A DNA stretch of 64,000 bases from Isoetes taiwanensis (Eukaryota > Streptophyta > Lycopodiopsida > Isoetales > Isoetaceae), in contig JAJEKV010000002.1 of the NCBI GenBank assembly GCA_021234155.1, positions 22,263,925 to 22,327,924 of the forward strand. The letters run 5' to 3'. The position numbers and the translations under genes were made by a program. Positions 22,703-32,842 of this stretch are shown one piece after another. The notes below the pieces were generated by a model, which saw only the letters and a list, made by a program, of their open reading frames with translations, ran no database searches and was not told the DNA's origin. Positions within the stretch are counted from its first letter, which is position 1, and every line of letters begins with the position of its first letter.

Positions 22703-25372
22703 CTACAATGAGGAGCGTGATTCTTAACGAATGGATTCAAGTGTTGGTTTATGTTCATGGCTTGGAGTTGGATCATTTTTATAGAAACGGATGAGCATCG
22801 AATCAAAATTGTGGCCCAAATTTAGTTTGTCGACGTTTCGACATGATTTCGCCCCCGCTTAAATTGCCCTCAACCGATCCGGTAAATTGTGGGTAAATGC
22901 TTCCGCTTTCGACCGTTAGATGGCTACAAATGCGGCGCCGCTCAAACCGGACATGAATGTACATTTGCAATAAATTGCCCTCCATGCAAAACCATGGATT
23001 TTCTTGCCCTATAATTGTGCAAAATTTCCTATGTGGTAGGTAATGCAAATATTTTCATTGCAGAAGAAATTAAATTTATACTAGAACTCGAACTCATGAG
23101 CACTAGCTTACAACTGGTTATAAAGACAATTGATTGTCTTTCCATTTTGTAATACATGCGGTCATGTTGTTGGAATGGCATCACCAGAGTTGGAACAGAT
23201 CGATCACATGCAATTGGCCCTAACATATTTGATGCATTTTAGGGTTAACTATCTTCATTAGACCAATGAATTAGGTTAACTATTCGTGTTCGGCAATGAT
23301 CTACATGGCCAATAGCATGCCGACTTATGTGGCGAAAAAATGGTCGACGTCCAATAGGCACCTCCAAAACTCAAACTTGTGAGATTTTGGTTATGCCAAG
23401 ATTCACCACTTCCTTGGTTAAAGAAATCATTTCTTTGTCTACAGCCAACGCCCAATGAATGAGTCATACCGCTATAGCAGAAATGGTTGGGTGCTATAGT
23501 GCCGGGCATTATGGCGTTGCCTCGTAGATTGAAAAAAGGGAAGGGGAGCTTATGGAATTGGGGTGTGGGAGGGGTTACGTTGGAGCTTCTTAGCTTCACA
23601 TGGACTTGCAAAAAGAATACAAGAAAAGAATGTGTCATGGCTACTAAAGGCCACCATTAAATATGCGAGAGGATTTGAAAACATTGGCATCGGTGACTTA
23701 ATCAGGTGCAGATTAGAGTTTTTTTACCCATGTTGCCAAGCAAAATCTGCCCACAATTCACCTCTTCTACTTTGGTGCAAATTCCTTTGCCAATATTTAT
23801 ATATGTCAAAAAGCAAATAAAACACCTCCTTTCCATCCCTCTGTGCATGATTCATTGTCCCCTAATTACTTAGTGTGCATAATTCAATGTACCTTCTAGA
23901 GGCGGATTTGGATAATATTGGCTGACAATTGTCCCTATTATCAATATTCATAACATTTATTTGGCGCATGTTTTATTCCCATAGGTAACGATTCCATAAC
24001 CATTCCATGACCCCTTTTTCACTTTTCCATAATTTGACATGATCATTGCCAAACACCTATCCCCATGTCAGAAGCATGTTCTAAGACTAAAATGAAACCA
24101 ATAGAATTTCCCGCAGAGATCAGGAGTTATTAGATGGAACCTAAATCCTACAGCCTACCAAGCAAAACAACACGAACATAATAAATCTTTCCCCTGGTTA
24201 ATAGAGCCAATTTTGACCTTATCTTTCATGCCCTGTATGGCCTGAAAGGAAAAGAAAACCAAGAAAACTTTGTAAAATCCTTACCTTGCCAATCCCGAAT
24301 CGCATTGGCGCCTCGCCCAGAAATTGGTTGTGTCAAGATTTCCCGGTTATGCCAAGATTCAACTTCCTTGGTCACGTAAATCATTTCTTCGAGGATACCC
24401 AACGCCAATGAATGAGTCATACCGTTGCAGTAGATAGTTAGATGCTATATTGCGGGGCATTGTGCCTTTGCTTATAGATTGGAAAAATAAAAGAAAGGGG
24501 AGGTTGCGGGGAGTTGGGAGGGGGGGAGGGGTTACCGTGGGAGCTTCTTGGTTTGATATGGACTTACAAAAGAATGCTATCATGGCTATAGTGCCACCTT
24601 TAAATTTGGCAGAGGATGTGAAAAATGGCATCGATGAACTGTGGTACGCATTAGAGTTTCTTGCCCCACGTTGCTAAGCAAAATCTCCCCACAATTCACC
24701 CCTTCTACTTTGATGCAAATTTCTTTGCCAATAGTTATATATGTCAAAAAGCAAACACGACACCTCAGTAATAGCAAGCCCTTTCCATCTCTCTGTGCAT
24801 GATTCACTGTCCCCTATTTACTCATTATGCATGATTCATTGTACCCTTTAGTGACAGATTTGGATTCAACTGGCCGACACTTGTCCGTAGTCATGATATG
24901 TATAGCATTTGTTTGGCACATGTTTCTTTTCCCATAGGTGGCAATTCTATAAGCATTTGATGACCCCTTTTTCCACTTTTTCCATAAATTTAATATGATC
25001 ATTGCCAAACACCTATCCCCATGGTAAGAAAGACAATTATTTCAAGGCCGAGTGAAGAGATTTGAAGCACGTTCTTAGACTAAGCACGCGTCTCATTTTT
25101 CACCATATGATTGCCTAGCCAACTGAAAAGCAAATGCTCTTGAGGACCAATGTCCGTGTTAGGGGTGCTCTTTTAGTTAATGAGTGGAAACAGATATGCA
25201 CATTGTGTTACATCATTGGTGGGCGGAGAAGCATAATGCATTATACTACAACTGAAATGGATTTGCGCAATTACAAAAGTTAATAGGCCCATCTCATTAG
25301 GGACATATATAATGAACCCCTATCGGAAGCCTTAACATCTTATCAACATTCTTCTGAAAATGTTTTCCAAAA
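22703..25372. repeat. Upstream block of mannanase, copy B
   Basis: Collinear with 11762-14445 in the same orientation, including the internal 0.95-kb tandem duplication and the TATA-like word. It ends abruptly after GAAAATGTTTTCCAA and joins, through a few bases, sequence equivalent to 4345, an order not seen in copy A. Confidence 0.85.
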
Positions 25373-25399
25373 GCACACCTAATTTGCTCAAGCACCAAT

Positions 25400-26399
25400 A
25401 CTTTCACCTAGTCTATTTGAGATAACATAATAACTGCTAAGCCAACTAATGCATAACTGCTCAAATAGAAAGAAATTATAAAACGCCGATCGATCGGCAT
25501 TAACATATGCAACGACGCATCTATGCAGCATCAATTTTTGTATTCTATCTGGCATTATCATGGAGAGCGGCAACTTGGTTACCATTTTAATTATGTAGGC
25601 CCGTGAACACACCCAAGTAGTTCCACAAACAATCAAACAGCCTCAGAAATAGAATTCCAAAGACCCAACAAAATGCTTGTTTGAGAATAGAGGCAATCAG
25701 TGAATTGTTTTCTTTGCGATATTTTTTTATGTAATTCCTCATTTGCATGCTCGCACGGAAGCCCCTCATTTTTTTCTTGAGCATTTTACCTAAAACCAAG
25801 CCACGCCAACATAAGCTCTTGTCATCTCTAACCTGCGGTCCGTTGGCATTTCTACCTTCTAGCCCGCTAGTTCAAGAGAGGAAGTTTGATAAACAAAGCA
25901 AAGAATTGATGTTCAAAAGAAAGAACTTACATAGCTAATGCCGAATCGGATAAACTTATCCCCATGAGCGATATCTACCACGACAAGAAATACTTTAGCA
26001 AAGATAGATGGCTAATTGTAACTTCGGCAAGACATGCCTAAGAGAAATCATGCCTCACAAAAATCATTCCAAGAATATTACGCGGTCATCCATGCCATAG
26101 AAAGAACCTTGACGATGATGACTTTGACGACTCACATAAGATAGGAGTTTTAGGATCCCGATAGTCATCTGAAGAGAGAGTTGAAAGCTTCATGAATTGA
26201 ATGACAAAGAATCTAACGATATAATAATGATATGAACCACAAAATGCTAGTAAATAAGAGTGAAGAGGGAGCTATAGCCCATGAAAGATTGCTCCAAATG
26301 GACTCTGCTCCATGGTCTCTAGTTCGATGATATAGCATCACATGCGACTGCAAAGGAAGGAACTTTAATTTTGTGGGCTGAGAATTATACCTAGTTTTC
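25400..26399. repeat. Copy of block 4345-5286
   Basis: Collinear copy that continues without the CACTA element. The join at 26392-26402 reads CCTAGTTTTCCTTGAAG and is the empty target site for the 5287-8706 transposon. Confidence 0.85.
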
Positions 26400-27750
26400 C
26401 TTGAAGAATCAATTGAACTCTAGCATTCACATAGTGCAGTGGCCGTCTTGAGATGGAGATGTGTTGGGACTTCATGCACAGCGGAACATGCAGCAACATC
26501 GAGAGTAAATTCGTGATTGTCTCAAAGGTAAATAAAAGTGATTGTCTCAAGGCATGTCTCAAACACTATGGTCTATGCCATACATTTATGACATATAAAA
26601 GACTATGTTTGTTGGTTTATTCCTTATTAGAACTCATTACGAGCCATGATGGTCGAGAAATGCATGAACCACGGCCACAATTGACCAAATTTTACATAAG
26701 CCAGAACAAAGAAAACTAATATATGTGCATACCTAACTTAGAAGTTACATCATGGAAACAATTCTTGAGCACTAAAGGTAGCAATACTTATCGAATGTTT
26801 TGTATGCACCTATATAGCAAGCTATCCTTGTCCAAAGATAGAGAGTCATACAAATTCCGGCTATGGAAACACACACAAAAACGATATAGTTCTATAAGAG
26901 TTGCATGCTCAAAATCCAAGACATAATACTAAAAGCTTTAGCATATAATCTAGATGGCAATATGAAGAATGTTAGACAACCAAATTCTACCGTGGATGTC
27001 TATTTTAGCATGATTCCATGGCTCACGACCATAGACTATCTTGAATAAGGATGTGAAGAGATTTTCCTTGAAAATATACTTTTTTTCTTGCGATCCCTCC
27101 ATTCATAGGTTGTAATCTGGTTCTACATTCAACTATGAAGTCATTGCTTTCGAATTATGAAGAAAGTGGACTCTCTGAGAAGGCTTTTCGTCAAGCAAGA
27201 ATGAAAGCGCTCTTTCCATCATAAAAGCGGCTGTGCAAAACACGAATTGGAGGACGAAATTGTATGCCTCTACACCCGTAGTATCTATGCATTGTGGTGC
27301 CCCATACAATATCTAGCCGAGGGATATCTATCCGTAAACACAAATTTTCTCTCGAGACTTCTTGAAGGGTGCTATATTTCAAATTTACAATAAACAAATG
27401 TGGTGGATATAACGGGATGATTTCGAAGAAGATCTGAATGGAAGCCTACACTTATAAGAAACAAAAATGTTGGATCATATTTCCCTTGCCAAATGGAACG
27501 CCGATGCTTTACGAGATTTTTGCCTTTGTAGTGCGCATTGACCATGCATCTATTGAGAGATCTTCTTGTTGAATGTAGTCTTGCATTGACCATGCATCTA
27601 TTGCTTTTGAGCTTCTTGTTGAATGTCCATTAGTCTTTGCAACATTAGCATAAATGTTAAAAAGTAAGGGTGCGAAGATAATACTTCAATGATTGTATGG
27701 TTGCAATGTTTGAATAGCAATTCAATTTGCAACTTTTATAAGATTGTGGT
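26400..27750. repeat. Copy of mannanase 3' flank, left part
   Basis: Collinear with about 8710-10032. It is interrupted exactly at GTGGT (27746-27750) by the copia element and resumes at 32632. Confidence 0.85.
27746..27750. other. Left target-site duplication GTGGT of the copia element
   Basis: Matches 32632-32636; the empty site near 10028-10032 has GTGGT once. Confidence 0.93.
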
Positions 27751-27984
27751 TGTTGGAACATTGTTAACCCTATGTTAACCTATGTGGACGTTAGGTCACA
27801 TGTATGGTCAAAGGTCAAAGTCACATGGGAGACTAGGTAGGTGGACATCACATGTTAAGACTAGTTAGGTAGTCACATCATAGTTAGGTAGGAAGTCTCT
27901 TATCATATATATGTAACATCAGCGTGAAAGAAAAGTAGCTCATGTTTCCATTTCTCTTTCTCTCTCTCCTCTGATCCTCCAACA
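27751..27984 (+). repeat. 5' LTR of the copia element
   Basis: It starts TGTTGGAACATTG and ends CTCCAACA, giving TG...CA termini. It has CAGCG and CTCTGATCC where the right LTR has CAACG and CTCCTGATCC. A pyrimidine-rich run precedes the end. Confidence 0.95.
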
Positions 27985-27996
27985 TGGTATCGAGCC
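27985..27996 (+). other. Primer-binding site, initiator Met-tRNA type
   Basis: TGGTATCGAGCC follows the LTR directly. The usual plant copia site reads TGGTATCAGAGC, so one CAG appears as CG here, in line with the wider CAG/CTG pattern. Confidence 0.85.
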
Positions 27997-28202
27997 AAAG
28001 GGGCTTAGATCAGGGATTGATCTATAGTGAGTGGATTCTCACTACTTTTGCAAGGAGGAGTAGAATCCTGAGAAGATCAATTGTTTTTCTTTGGGAGGTT
28101 GTTCTTGAAGTCTTTGGGTGAAGCCAAATCCATTTCATGTGATTTGAAGGTGGTTGAAGGATATTTACATTTTTTTCTTCTAGATTCAGCGGTTTGAATC
28201 TC

Positions 28203-28996
28203 ATGGATCCCTTCAAATTTTCCAAAAGATCCCATGCTCACCCCAAGCAATTGGTATGTTTGGGGACTTTTTGAGAATTTTATGATCACTAACAATCTTG
28301 GGGCTGTTTTTGATCTGCTTGGGATAAGGCAAAAGATGCCAAGTCCACTGAGTTAGATAGGAGGGCTCTAGCCTATCTTAAACTCCTTGTATCCCCTTCT
28401 ATAAGGATCAGGCTCAGGCCGTTATCGGTTTCAAAAAGCATGGAAAGAGTTGGAGAACTCTTACGCTTACACAGTCTCTCAACTCGGCTTGTCGTCCAAG
28501 AAAAAGATTGAGGCGACTTTGCTGACTTCTTGTTCAAATATGACTGAATATTTGGAGAAAATGGAAGCTCTAAGATTGGAGCTTATTGCTGCGGAGGAAA
28601 AGATGGAAGATCTGGATCTTATCAATGCATTTTGATCAATCTTCCTCTTGGTATGCCATGTTATCCTCTCAAATCCGACATGCTAAGGAGCCTGATTTCC
28701 TTGAAGTTAAGGGAATGCTAATTCAAGAGGAGTCTCACATCAAGGCCCTCAAGAGTAATGGGGCTGGAATACTAGGTGAAAAAGCTTTGGTTTCAGACCA
28801 TAAAGCAAAAAATTCTACAAAGAATTCAAGTAGAAGAGCAATCGAATGCTATTATTGTCACAAGTTGGGGCATATTGCAAAGGATTGCCATGCTAAGCAA
28901 AGGAAAGATGCTAAGGATGCCAGGCAAAAGAAGGCAAGCACATCCGAAAGCAAAGCAAAATCTGAAAAATCTAATTTGGCAGCCCTGCAGAGATCT
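28203..28996 (+). pseudogene. copia gag, frameshifted
   Basis: Coding starts with MDPFKF at 28203 and shifts frame several times. Readable segments include WDKAKDAKSTELDRRALAYL, the UBN2-like stretch with TEYLEKMEALRLEL, and a CCHC zinc knuckle at 28847-28888 of the form C-x2-C-x4-H-x4-C (CYYCHKLGHIAKDC). The tail is Lys/Ala/Ser-rich. This protein would form the particle and bind element RNA. As written it cannot give a full product. Confidence 0.85.
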
Positions 28997-29021
28997 TAGA
29001 ATCTAATGCGAGTTTCTTTGC

Positions 29022-30100
29022 ATGGCGGTTCACCACGAGCATTCCACGCATTCCACGGGGGCACTTTGGATACTTGATTCAGGTGCCACAAGTCACATGT
29101 CCGGAGATTCTACTGTATTCCAGCACCTACATAAGGAGCAGAAAGGCGAAGTCCAGTTAGGGGATGGTTTCTCTCATCCAATTCAAGGCAAAGGTCTAGT
29201 CACCTTGGATTTAGGTGATGGCATGTTGAAAGCAATCGGGGGGCGTCATGTATGTGCCGAGAAGTTGGCAACAAATTTACTCTCTATTTAGCAAATGGAT
29301 TTATTTGGATTTGTTCTCTTTGGAGGTGGCAAAGCAGTCATCTATGATGCACATCCAAGGATGATCCAGAAGACACAAGAATTGGCGTTACGGCAAGTTG
29401 CACAATGGGCTTTTAAAAGCTGGACCAAGTTGAAGATATGAATCATCGCGCTCATCCACCGGCATAATAGCCTTGAAGAGCTATGGCACAACAGGTTAGG
29501 CCATTTCAATTGCAAATATATCCACATGTTGAGAGGAAAAACATGGTGCGGGGTTTGCCTAATTTGAAAGATGTGGATCTTCATTGCAATGCTTGTTCTC
29601 TTGCCAAGCAGTCCCAAGTTCCATATCCAAAAAGTTGCTGAGCATAGAGCCTCTTGACCGTTTGAAATCATCCCTCGGATCTACGTCATATGAAAGTCAA
29701 AAGCATAGGAGGCTCAGGTACTTTATGACCCTTATTGATGACTTCTCTAAGCTTTACTTGGGTATTTCCTCTAATGTATAAGTCCCAAGTCTTTGAATCA
29801 TTTGAAGTTTCATCAAATGGTTGATAAACATTTTGAGATGACCATAAAGTATCTTAGAAGTGATAATGGTGGAAGTATGTGTCTCAATCTTTCTCAAACT
29901 TTCTAGATGCTTGAGGAATAGAAAGGGAGCTGATTGTTCCCTATGCTCACCCTCAAAATGGGGTGGTGAGAGAAGAAATCAGCATCATCTTAGATTTGGC
30001 AAGATCTATGACTGCCCATGCGGGTCTACCAAAATCTTTTTGGGCTGAGGCATTGAAAATCCGGTCTACATCATGAGCAGGGGCTCCCACTAAAAACATT
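29022..30100 (+). pseudogene. copia protease and integrase, frameshifted
   Basis: The protease segment opens with WILDSGATSHM at about 29067, the copia aspartic protease signature, and stays open to 29291. From about 29460 follows the GAG-pre-integrase motif with LEELWHNRLGHFN and a later HCNACSLAK, the zinc-binding part of integrase. Core fragments include LIDDFSK near 29735, KYLRSDNGG near 29850 and AHPQNGV near 29945, then GLPKSFWAEAL. Frame changes separate nearly all of them. Confidence 0.85.
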
Positions 30101-30789
30101 TGCTGGATATGACACCTTATGAAGCTCTATATGGCGAAAAACCAGATCTGTCACACTTGAGGACATTTGGATGTCTAGCGTATGCCACTTTATCCTTGGA
30201 GGAGGTCAAAGAAGTTGGGTAAGGCATAATAGATCAATCAAGGCAATTTTAAGTAGGCTATCCCTTCGACATGATGCCTACAAGCTATATGATCTGTAAA
30301 AAGGAAGATGTTCCTCGGCGGCAGGTCTGTTCACTTTGTTGAACATGCGGTACAATGATGGCGTACCTTGGGATATCAATGATGCTTCCTTGTTTGACCA
30401 GGATTGGTCAATCACTTACCAATCGGTAATGTACAAAGAAGAGCCACATTCATCAACTTTGCAAGTATTTCCTCTATTGGTGATATTCGGACACAAGAAG
30501 AGAGGGGGGCACAAGACACTTTGGAAGAAGCGAGGCGAGGAGCGAAAGACATTTTGGAATCTTGGTTTGAAGATCGAGGGAAGTTCAACCAACAACCTCT
30601 CATGGGGGATCCGAGGTAGGATTACCTCCACCGATATGATCTTTTTCAAACTTGAAACACCTCAAACATCAAATGTGAGGAGACTTTACAAGAGTTAAAA
30701 AGCTCGCCCAAAGTACTCTAGCTGCGCCTCAATTGGCCTTGAGGAGGTCGGCTAGGATAAACAACATCTGCGAAAGGGTCCACAATGTA

Positions 30790-32320
30790 ACATGGCTTTA
30801 ATGGCCAAGATCGTGTATAATACTCATGATCCTGTACATTTTGAAGATGCATGCAAGGCTGACCATTGGAGAACTGCCATGCAAGAGGAGATCGTTATGC
30901 TTGACAAGCAAGAAACATGGGAATTGATCCGCTACCTCCGGGTAAGCATGCTATAGGTTGCAAATGGGTTTTCAAAACTAAATTTCTGCTGATGGATCTC
31001 TAGCTAAGCATAAAAGCCTTGTAGCTAAGGGGTACTCACAAAAGTATGGAATTGATTACGATGAGGTATTTGCCCCAGCTTTCGTTTGTCCTCTATTAGG
31101 GCAATTATAGCATTGGCTGCAGACTAAAAAGGCTGCCAATATTTCACATGGATTTAAAGGTGCATTCCTTCATGGGAATCTACAAGAAGAGGTTTTCATG
31201 CGGCAACCTCAAGGGTTTGCTAAAAGGGGCAAGAACATCTTGTATGCAAGTTGAAGAAGAGCTTATATGGCTTGAAACAAGCCCCTAGATCTTTGGAATC
31301 AGAAAATTCATGCCTTCCTTTTGCATGCGGGATTTCAACAAAGCTCGTGATTCTAGCGTCTATGTTAGATGTGTGGTCCCTAATCAAAGAGATTTGCATC
31401 ATAGTTCTTTATGTGGATGATCTCTTGATTACAGGGGGAGGCCATGACTAATAGATCAAACAAAGGTAACTGCTTCAGAAATTTGATATGACTGATCTAG
31501 GATTTGCTCCACTTATATTTAGGGCTTGAAGTTTGGCACCGGATGGCATCTATTTATCTCAACAAAAGTATATCCGGGATATACTTCAAAAGTGGAATAT
31601 GAGCAATGCCAAACCGGTCGATTACCTATAAATTTAGGTACCAAGCTTCATGCTGAATCTGACGGCAACTCTTGTGACGATACTTTATACCAAAGTCTTG
31701 TTGGAAGTGCTGCTCTACTTGGCTAGCAACCGACCTGATTTATGTTTTGCAGTTTAATCTTCTTTCGGTACATGCAAAGGCCTACACAATTACATTGGAA
31801 GGCTGACCAAGCATGTCGGCCTACCTTCAAAGGCGCGTTACAAGAAGGATTATTTTCGAGAAAATCGAAATTGATAGCTGCACCGTCTTTGTTGATCTTG
31901 ATTATGCGAGGTTGTGAAGACCTTTCGAAGGTCCACAGCGGGGATCATGTCTTCACTTGGGCCTAATGTGTTCAATTGGATGTCAAGCGACAAACCAGCG
32001 TTTCTATCAGCACTACAGAGGCTGAATTCAAAGCCCTTTCAGGCGGAGCGCGGGAAGCACTTTGGTTCTGAAGTTGTGGAAGGATCTTAAAGTTCCCATA
32101 CGAAGCCACAATTATGGCTGACAATCAGTACTATTCAGCTAGTATTCAATCCAGTTTTCCATGCAAGAACCAAGCATCTTGATGCACATCTTCTCTTCAT
32201 ACGCGAAGCGGTTTTGGCCGAGTTGGTTTTGTCTTCTTGTTCAACACAACATCAGCTAGCAGATATGTTTACCAAACCTTTGGCTAGTGCCAAACTAAGT
32301 AAGTTCAAGGGCAGCTAGGG
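30790..32320 (+). pseudogene. copia reverse transcriptase and RNase H, frameshifted
   Basis: RT fragments in order: QETWELI, GCKWVFKTKF, LVAKGYSQKYGIDYDEVFAP, GAFLHGNLQEEVFMRQPQGF, KKSLYGLKQAP and the catalytic box LYVDDLLITGG with YVDD at 31410-31421. RNase H fragments include STTEAEFKALSGGAREALW near 32010, RTKHLDAHLLFIREAV near 32165 and LADMFTKPLA near 32255. All key motifs are visible but lie in different frames. Confidence 0.88.
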
Positions 32321-32396
32321 ATGGTGAAATTCCCGGCAAGGGAGAGCAACATGCAGTAAGCTGAAATTTTGAAGTCCACATAGGTTTAAGGGAGAG

Positions 32397-32631
32397 TGTT
32401 GGAACATTGTTAACCCTATGTTAACCTATGTGGACGTTAGGTCACATGTATGGTCAAAGGTCAAAGTCACATGGGAGACTAGGTAGGTGGACATCACATG
32501 TTAAGACTAGTTAGGTAGTCACATCATAGTTAGGTAGGAAGTCTCTTATCATATATATGTAACATCAACGTGAAAGAAAAGTAGCTCATGTTTCCATTTC
32601 TCTTTCTCTCTCTCCTCCTGATCCTCCAACA
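32397..32631 (+). repeat. 3' LTR of the copia element
   Basis: Matches the 5' LTR except at two positions. It is preceded by the purine tract AAGGGAGAG at about 32388-32396, the plus-strand primer. Confidence 0.95.
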
Positions 32632-32636
32632 GTGGT
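32632..32636. other. Right target-site duplication GTGGT
   Basis: Matches 27746-27750; flank homology resumes with AAGAAGTTTAGTG. Confidence 0.93.
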
Positions 32637-32842
32637 AAGAAGTTTAGTGGAACATGTGAGTTGTCGGTGCTTAACTTGTTGATTATTGCTAATGACACCC
32701 TACATTATTGAAGGGAAAATGCTCCCGTTGAAATGAGCTTCATTGAACACAACAAAATGAATATTGTTTGTAAATGTTTTGAAGCATTTTCATGAATGAA
32801 TAATTGTAATAAGAATGTCTGAAAAAATTACATTAGATGAAC
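32637..32842. repeat. Copy of mannanase 3' flank, right part
   Basis: Continues the block interrupted by copia and matches 10033 to about 10235. Homology stops about 25 bp before the position of the mannanase stop codon, where gypsy remnant B begins. Confidence 0.85.

Larger units (their letters stand above)
27751..32631 (+). mobile_element. Near-complete Ty1/copia LTR retrotransposon
   Basis: A 4.88-kb element with LTRs of 234 and 235 bp (TGTTGG...CCAACA), a 5-bp target duplication GTGGT on both sides, a primer-binding site next to the left LTR, a purine tract before the right LTR and the copia order gag-protease-integrase-RT-RNase H. The LTRs differ at two positions only, so insertion was recent. 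In contrast the coding body is broken by many frameshifts. The paralogous flank at 10020-10045 is the empty site. It inserted after the mannanase neighbourhood was duplicated. Confidence 0.95.

Noticed and set aside
29342-29671. 109-codon minus-strand ORF
   Set aside because: Shadow of the copia integrase region on the other strand.
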